A DNA stretch of 64,000 nt from Chiridota heheva. Taxonomy: Eukaryota; Echinodermata; Holothuroidea; Apodida; Chiridotidae. The DNA lies in NCBI GenBank assembly GCA_020152595.1, contig JAIGNY010004521.1, positions 208,501 to 272,500 on the forward strand, in the 5' to 3' direction. Positions 58,250-64,000 of this stretch are shown here, piece by piece. The notes below the pieces were generated by a model that worked only from the letters and a program-made list of their open reading frames with translations, was not told where the DNA came from and did not search any database. Position 1 is the first letter of the stretch. The number at the start of each line of letters is the position of its first letter. A program made the translations under genes and the position numbers.

Positions 58250-59130
58250 TACAATGTAGGCTAAATTTTCTCAATTTCTTCTCTGCCTGTTTAGAAGTGG
58301 TAACCCAAAATGCTTATTTAAGTAGATTTTAACATTATGATTTGGAATTTTCTCCTTTTTATCAATTTCATTTTGTATTTTTGTGTTAATTTTAAGCTTT
58401 GAATCCAACAAAAGTCCAATTTTTTTCATTTTTTAGAGGAAATTTCTCCTCTGTCTGACAGTGTTTAAAAATGTTAAGCCAAATGCCTATCTAAGTAGAT
58501 TTTAACATTAGAATTTAAAATGTTCTTCTTTTCAACAATCACATTTCGGATTTTTGTGTTGATTTTAAGCCACTTTGGGGAAAAAACATCTTTAGACCAA
58601 GGCTTCACCCATGAATTCCTGCAAATGTTCTCCATTTTAGAAACGATAACAATAAAACGCTTATCTGAGTTTATTTGCACATGAGAATTTAAAATAGTAT
58701 TCTTATCATCACTTAAATTTCCGCAATTTTGTCAGTTTGTGTTAATTTTCAACCATTTTGGGGCATCAAAGACAAGAAATTTTCAGAGCTTCTGGTGGCT
58801 TTGCACCTGGATACCGTCCAATGTCCCCTCCTGAATCCATACCTTGCTTTGTCCTAGAACCTCACATTTTTTAAATTTACATTTTGTAAATTTGTCTTGA
58901 TTTCAAGCCATTTTGGGGCATCTTCAGACAAGATATCTTCAAAACCAAGGCTTCACACATGAACGCTTATATTTTGCACGATTTTTTTTTCAATTTTCAG
59001 TAAATTTCTTCTCTGCCTGTTTATAAATGATAACCTATGATAATTTACAATTGTCTTCTTTTCATCACTTAAATTTGGCAGTTTGTGTTGATTTTCCGCC
59101 ATTCTGGGGCAACAAAAGCAAGTAATGTCC
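58250..59130. repeat. ~180-200 bp tandem repeat, about 4-5 units
   Basis: Units share TTTCTTCTCTGCCTGTTTA, TTAAGTAGATTTTAACATTA, TTTTTGTGTTAATTTTAAGC and CCATTTTGGGGCA. They decay toward 59100. Confidence 0.85.
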
Positions 59131-59688
59131 AGAACTTTCGGGGACTGCGCCATTTGGATCCCTACCAAGATTTCGCCCCTGGAAATTTAGGGCCCGACCC
59201 TTAAACGGGTAAATGCTGTTTTGCAGTTCCGTGTTTGGCACTTATGTAGGCCCACTGTTCTCCTAAGCCAAAATGTCTGTCGATGATACTGCTTGAGAAG
59301 GGGGAGGGGCAGGGAGGGGGTTGTTCCCAATTGTTCTATATTGCGTGATTGTAAACAAATGTATAACGCTTATAGATATGTCATTTGTCTAACACCCCCT
59401 CCCTCTCCCCCTCTGCGGTCGAAGTCTAGTTACGCCTCTGTGCATAGCATGCTACTTGTTGAAATGAAGATTAAATCCTTTTTTGCTGTAAATTAGAGGA
59501 TCACACTATGGTACTTTTAATACATGAATTTATTTGAAGTACATGCCAATAATATTTCAGACAGTTGGTGGGAGAATAAACTCATGGAATGAGCACGTGA
59601 CAATGACATCATCGAATGTAACAACCATAGGGTATGTAGATCGTCCCATTGCAAGCGTAAAAAGCCAACTCAGTTTGAAAAAGTCAAA
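59131..59688. other. no gene seen
   Basis: No feature I can support. Confidence 0.5.
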
Positions 59689-59938
59689 TTAAAGGAAAAG
59701 TATCGTTACATAGATAATTTCAGATGTGAACGGTACCGTGCTTGTAACGTCACTTCCGGTTTTCAATTTTCTTTCTTGATTACGAGAAATCTGATTTGCT
59801 ATCGATAACACAGAAAAACCCCTATGCTCGGTATGACCGATGTGAGATCGATAACATCGGAGATTTCTCGCAATGAATATGGAAGATTGAAAACCGCAGG
59901 TGACGTTACCAGCACGTCGGATAATGCCTTTCCTTTAA
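59689..59938. mobile_element. foldback MITE flanked by TTAA
   Basis: A 250-bp segment begins TTAAAGGAAAAGTATCG and ends AATGCCTTTCCTTTAA. Its two halves are near-complementary over about 100 bp (GTAACGTCACTTCCGGTTTT against AAAACCGCAGGTGACGTTAC; GAGAAATCTGATTTGCTATCG against CGATAACATCGGAGATTTCTC). It is a non-autonomous, TTAA-targeting element by its ends, distinct from family A. Confidence 0.82.
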
Positions 59939-62900
59939 GCTAAAATAACAACGTCAAACTGTAATTAAGTCAAGAAAACTCAAAATTTTGAAATAAATCA
60001 GCTACTGCCGGGTCCAGGGCTTTTCTGTGAGGTGTAAAATGTAAAGAAAAGCAAACAAACATTATTACCTACCTTTTGCAACATGCAAAAAGTGACACAT
60101 GGTCTGAATGTTCAGGTGTCATCAGACAATTGTTTGTAACTTTCTATCTATTCTCCAACAAAGCTTCTGAGAAAGGGCCAGAATTCAGCCAAATTAGATA
60201 TGTTACAGCTAAGAAAGTCTTTAAAAAGTCAATAAGCAACAACAAATGACATGCATACTTAATATCAAAAAATACAAAACAATGTGGCCAAACAAGTTCA
60301 CAAAGCCACAAGAAACCAACTTTTCAGAAAAACTCAAAATCAAATAAGTTAATAGCCCTTTCTTAAATTTGGCCTCTAAAAAGCCAAACCCTCCAATCAT
60401 ACGTGGAGCTGCATGTAAGAATCTGCATGAAGATTCGCGCCCTTACATCAGCGATGTTCGGTTTTTCCACATGTCAGAAAATTAAACATCTCAAAGCCAC
60501 AGAAATTTACGCATCACTGTCCTCAGACTCCATACATACAGTGTGCAATTATACATACACTGTACGTACTGTACGTAGTTTATTTCGGGAATGGTTTAAG
60601 CGGACACATCGTGTATATCATTTATGAAATATTTAGTGAGGCGCACGACTGTATGAGTAGAAATGTCGTAGATGTTGAGGCCAATATTGGCATGGTTTGT
60701 TTTGAAATTCAGCAGAACACATTTACTGCCATTCATCTTCAATCGCCATGACAATGAGGCTAAGAACTATAGAGTATGTGCAAAATGGAATAATTTACCG
60801 GTAAAGTTACAATTGTTTACTGCTGCCTTTGAAATTTACCTTCGCCTTTTGTTTATTAGAGATAATTAAAAAAGAGCGACGATTATGAAAAAGAAAAGGC
60901 AAATTTCAACAGCGAATCTTAAAAGGTAGTGGTCAAAAGTTTTGAATATTCATATCCCAATAGTAGTAAAAATTTCACAGTAGCCAATGGAATTTTGAAC
61001 AATCCGGAGGGGAAAATATAAACACCCATAAGCTTTAGTGCATGCACGAACAACACCACGTGACGTGCCTGTAAAAGGACCAGGCTATTTTGGGGTATTT
61101 CAAAGTACCCTATTTTCTGTCTTATAGCCTTACTATTGAAATGTGAACATTTTGTCCCCCCACCTCTGAGACAAATGGACTCGTTAATTGCGGCCACCAT
61201 CCACGTTTTTAATATTAGCTCTTAAAAAAAAAAAAATTATATTTCCATTTCCATTTGAAAAATCTACGAGAATGTGGCTAAGGTTACTTTATTGCGCAGT
61301 AATCCGTGCAAAGCCTTTAATTGACCAGGTTTAAAGCAAATTTTGACTAAGTTTAGTCAAATACATTTTAAACAAAGCAGTAATAAACCTTTACTGTATG
61401 TACAGTGGTTGATCCAGTTCCATGCTCACCTGCTCACTGTAGGGCTGCAATTCACAGTATTTTGAAGGCGTACGCCTATATTTGATTCAAATGCAAGTTG
61501 CATTTGCATATTTTGATATTCAAAATCAGACATTGCTTTAACTGCCATTATCTTTATGCCATTACTCGTGTGATGCAGGGCAATGAGATTTCCTAGTGTA
61601 TAAAGTTTTCCGTATTTGAAATTCACGCTCCAGAATAAATATTCAAAATCTGCCACAGATTCATAAAAATATTCAACCATTTTATCAATTATCATCATCT
61701 CATAGAGTTTATTATTTTTTTTTATTACCTAGTACAATATAGGGTCAAAGGGCTGAGAACCGTATATGTCATGATCACCGCGTTGTCTTTTTAAAAGTTC
61801 TATGAACATTTAACAGAGACGATATATCAATTAATTAAAAACTATGGCTGTAGCAAACAATTTTATAAAAATTGGTCAGAAATTGACCATTTTACAGCCT
61901 TATCAAATTTTCAGGCATCAACAAGCAATTTTTATGTTAATTTATGATATATTACAGATTGTTTTATTTGAGTCTTTACAGTATCCCCATTCAAGCAGGT
62001 TTAACCTTTAGATCGTTTCCAGTGACTGAAATTTAGGAAAGAATTTAAAATGCATATATTATTAGGCATATAACTAATGCATATATTATTAGGCATATGA
62101 CAAATGCATATACTATTAGGCATATGACTTTAAGTTATCCGCCCAGTCTTGCATTACAAACTTAGAATAAATTACAAGTTTATCAACCTTTGATCAGTCC
62201 CAACTTGAAAACAAAATTTCAAAAATGACCTGTTCAGATTTGCATGTTTACTTAAATTTTTCCAGCGTTTAATACAATTCGTGAGAGAAGGTAAAGCTAC
62301 AAATGACATATTTACATCAAAAAGGGAATTAACGATATATTCCTTATAGATGGATTTCATCACGTGACTCTACCTCGACTGCATGAACTCCATTTTGCAG
62401 GGTAGCGGCGTCGATGCGCTTCACGCATCTCCATACGGCCCAGTCACATCACACGTACAACAAATATACTACATGCTAATCTACTAGTACCAGTTCAGCG
62501 AATTTTACTAATTGCAATTTTTTTGTTCGCTTTCGATTTTACGTCATATTTCCCTTAAGTTTTAGATACCATGCGAAGAGTAACTTTAACGTTTACGCCA
62601 GCTGATTGTTCGTTATACTCAGACAAAACCTACATACCTGTTATAAAGTGTTCGCTGCAAATCATATTAACCGTAAGTTGAAAGCTGTCGCGTCGCACAG
62701 CAGAAACCCACTTTGAACGTCAATCAGGATCAGATGGAAATCGAGAAAATATCATTTTTTCCCCGCACATATATCAGTGCAACCAACGGACAGAAAGGTT
62801 CCGCCTTAATTATCTTACAAAAATGTAATCCTATTTAACAATATGTAAACGTATGTTTAATTAAGTCTACAGCAGACGACAGTGTTTTAGCAAGACAAAA

Positions 62901-64000
62901 TGGCGATGTAAACAAAGTCATGTGACCTCATGACGTCAGCTAAAACACTTTATAGAGAAGAGCCCTAATCGGCTATTTTAGGACCATGGATACGGAATAC
63001 ACGATTGAGCCCCCCAGCCCACTCCTCGGTAGGCTAGTTTCCAGCCATGAATATTTATAAATGACACAAAAATACAACTTTTTATCATAAACGTTTTGCA
63101 AATTATTGGTGGGGAGGGGGTGGGGAGGGGGAAGGCATAGCCCTAGCCTCCTGGCTCCTTTGGCCCTGGATAAGTTGTAATTTGTACTGTTTCTGTCATT
63201 TCATAATTTTCGTGCATAAAAGAGATAAATATGAATTGATGTATATCATAATGTAGTGTTTAAATCGTCATACCCTGCAAATTCTGAAAATATCAATATG
63301 CCGGAGATAATATTGCTATCAAAACCAGAAATGCAAATTTTCATCCACAACATCTTTGTTTCAAAATGCGCAAAATTCTTAAAAGTTCAAAATCAGTCAA
63401 TGATCTGATGATAAGCTAACTGTTAGACTGTAATGCCTCTTTGAATGTGTGACCTTTTGATGCAACAACTTTGTAAGACTTGGCCTGTCACACAAGTGCA
63501 TTGGCTAAGGTGAGCTACAATTAGCGACAAAGTCTTGTCATTTTCCCCTTCCTCTGCACCCTTATTTAATGTTGGTATGGGATTTGCAAAAAAAGATTTT
63601 CGTAATATATCTGCAACATTGAAGAGGAGTATAAGTGTAGGGGAAAAATGCCAAGTACTTTATATAGATTTCACTGCCGTTTGTTTAAAGGAAACGTAAA
63701 GTCTGATATAATCCTTATTTCATATGATAGAAAATCTAAATCTAAACCAACTACCAAAAACAGCAAGTCAAAATCTTAATAATATCTCAAGTTATTTATC
63801 TCTAAAGTCAACACAGGCTGCTCAATTCTGTATTAAAATCTTGTAAATGATGACATTATTTCCCTAGCAGAGACTAAGGAATGTAATGTATTTTTTTATA
63901 ACTTTATGTTATGTTTTTTTTCTTTTCCAAAATTATGTAACACGAAGTTTTAATAGCATGTTTTGACATGTTTATGTGTACACAAAAATGTTCTTGACCC
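59939..64000. other. no gene seen; small repeats
   Basis: AT-rich sequence. A 26-bp unit with GCATATATTATTAGGCATAT is repeated about three times at 62048-62130. The 61860-62240 stretch resembles 4050-4450. A TTAAAGGAAACGTAAAGTCT at 63686 could be the left end of another TTAA element, with no right end seen. Open frames here have no recognisable domain. Confidence 0.45.

Overview
The window looks like AT-rich nuclear DNA of an animal, most likely a marine invertebrate (possibly an echinoderm or another invertebrate deuterostome). The basis is one intron-rich gene with canonical splice sites and a TIR domain, a Ty3/gypsy provirus, LINEs whose ORF2 carries an RNase H domain, tRNA-derived SINEs, hAT-like and TTAA-flanked MITEs, and many minisatellites. 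There are no bacterial-type operons, rRNA genes or convincing free-standing tRNA genes. The species assignment is inference.

Layout. 0-20.7 kb holds repeats only: a TTAA MITE, an 18-19 bp palindromic satellite (3.1-3.5 kb), and a minisatellite built on GGAATTCC (5.2-6.5 kb). That minisatellite is split by a minus-strand Ty3/gypsy provirus with both LTRs and a 4-bp target duplication (6.47-15.17 kb), and it resumes at 15.17-15.55 kb. A 22-bp GGAATATTCC minisatellite lies at 17.9-18.2 kb. From 20.7 to about 47.4 kb I read one plus-strand host gene from splice signals and phase. Its two first coding exons form a complete TIR domain with a C-x-x-E (putative NADase) motif. A tandemly duplicated cassette follows; each unit has a short terminal exon encoding a hydrophobic tail, then a 165-bp symmetric phase 1-1 exon ending in an Asn/Gly-rich motif that resembles RHIM or amyloid signalling motifs. 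Further phase-compatible C-terminal exons lie at 36.4, 46.6 and 47.3 kb.

The introns of this gene are loaded with elements: a 5'-truncated LINE (30.3-32.0 kb), a 4.1-kb element with about 290-bp terminal inverted repeats (32.0-36.1 kb), a second decayed LINE (43.1-44.9 kb), remnants of two more RT genes (39.3 and 45.9 kb), and two tRNA-derived SINEs. From 48 to 64 kb I see no gene. That part holds a composite hairpin repeat, degenerate minisatellites, roughly 300-bp, 140-bp and 190-bp tandem arrays, a large inverted repeat with arms of about 1.4 kb (52.6-57.6 kb) and a foldback MITE.

Biological reading. The gene looks like an innate-immune or cell-death TIR protein. Alternative splicing could give TIR-tail, TIR-amyloid motif, TIR-amyloid motif-tail, or TIR-amyloid motif plus a soluble C-terminus, because all the exon junctions share phase 1. 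This modular, recently duplicated TIR/amyloid/tail locus is the most interesting part of the window. Splicing and amyloid function are inferred, not shown.
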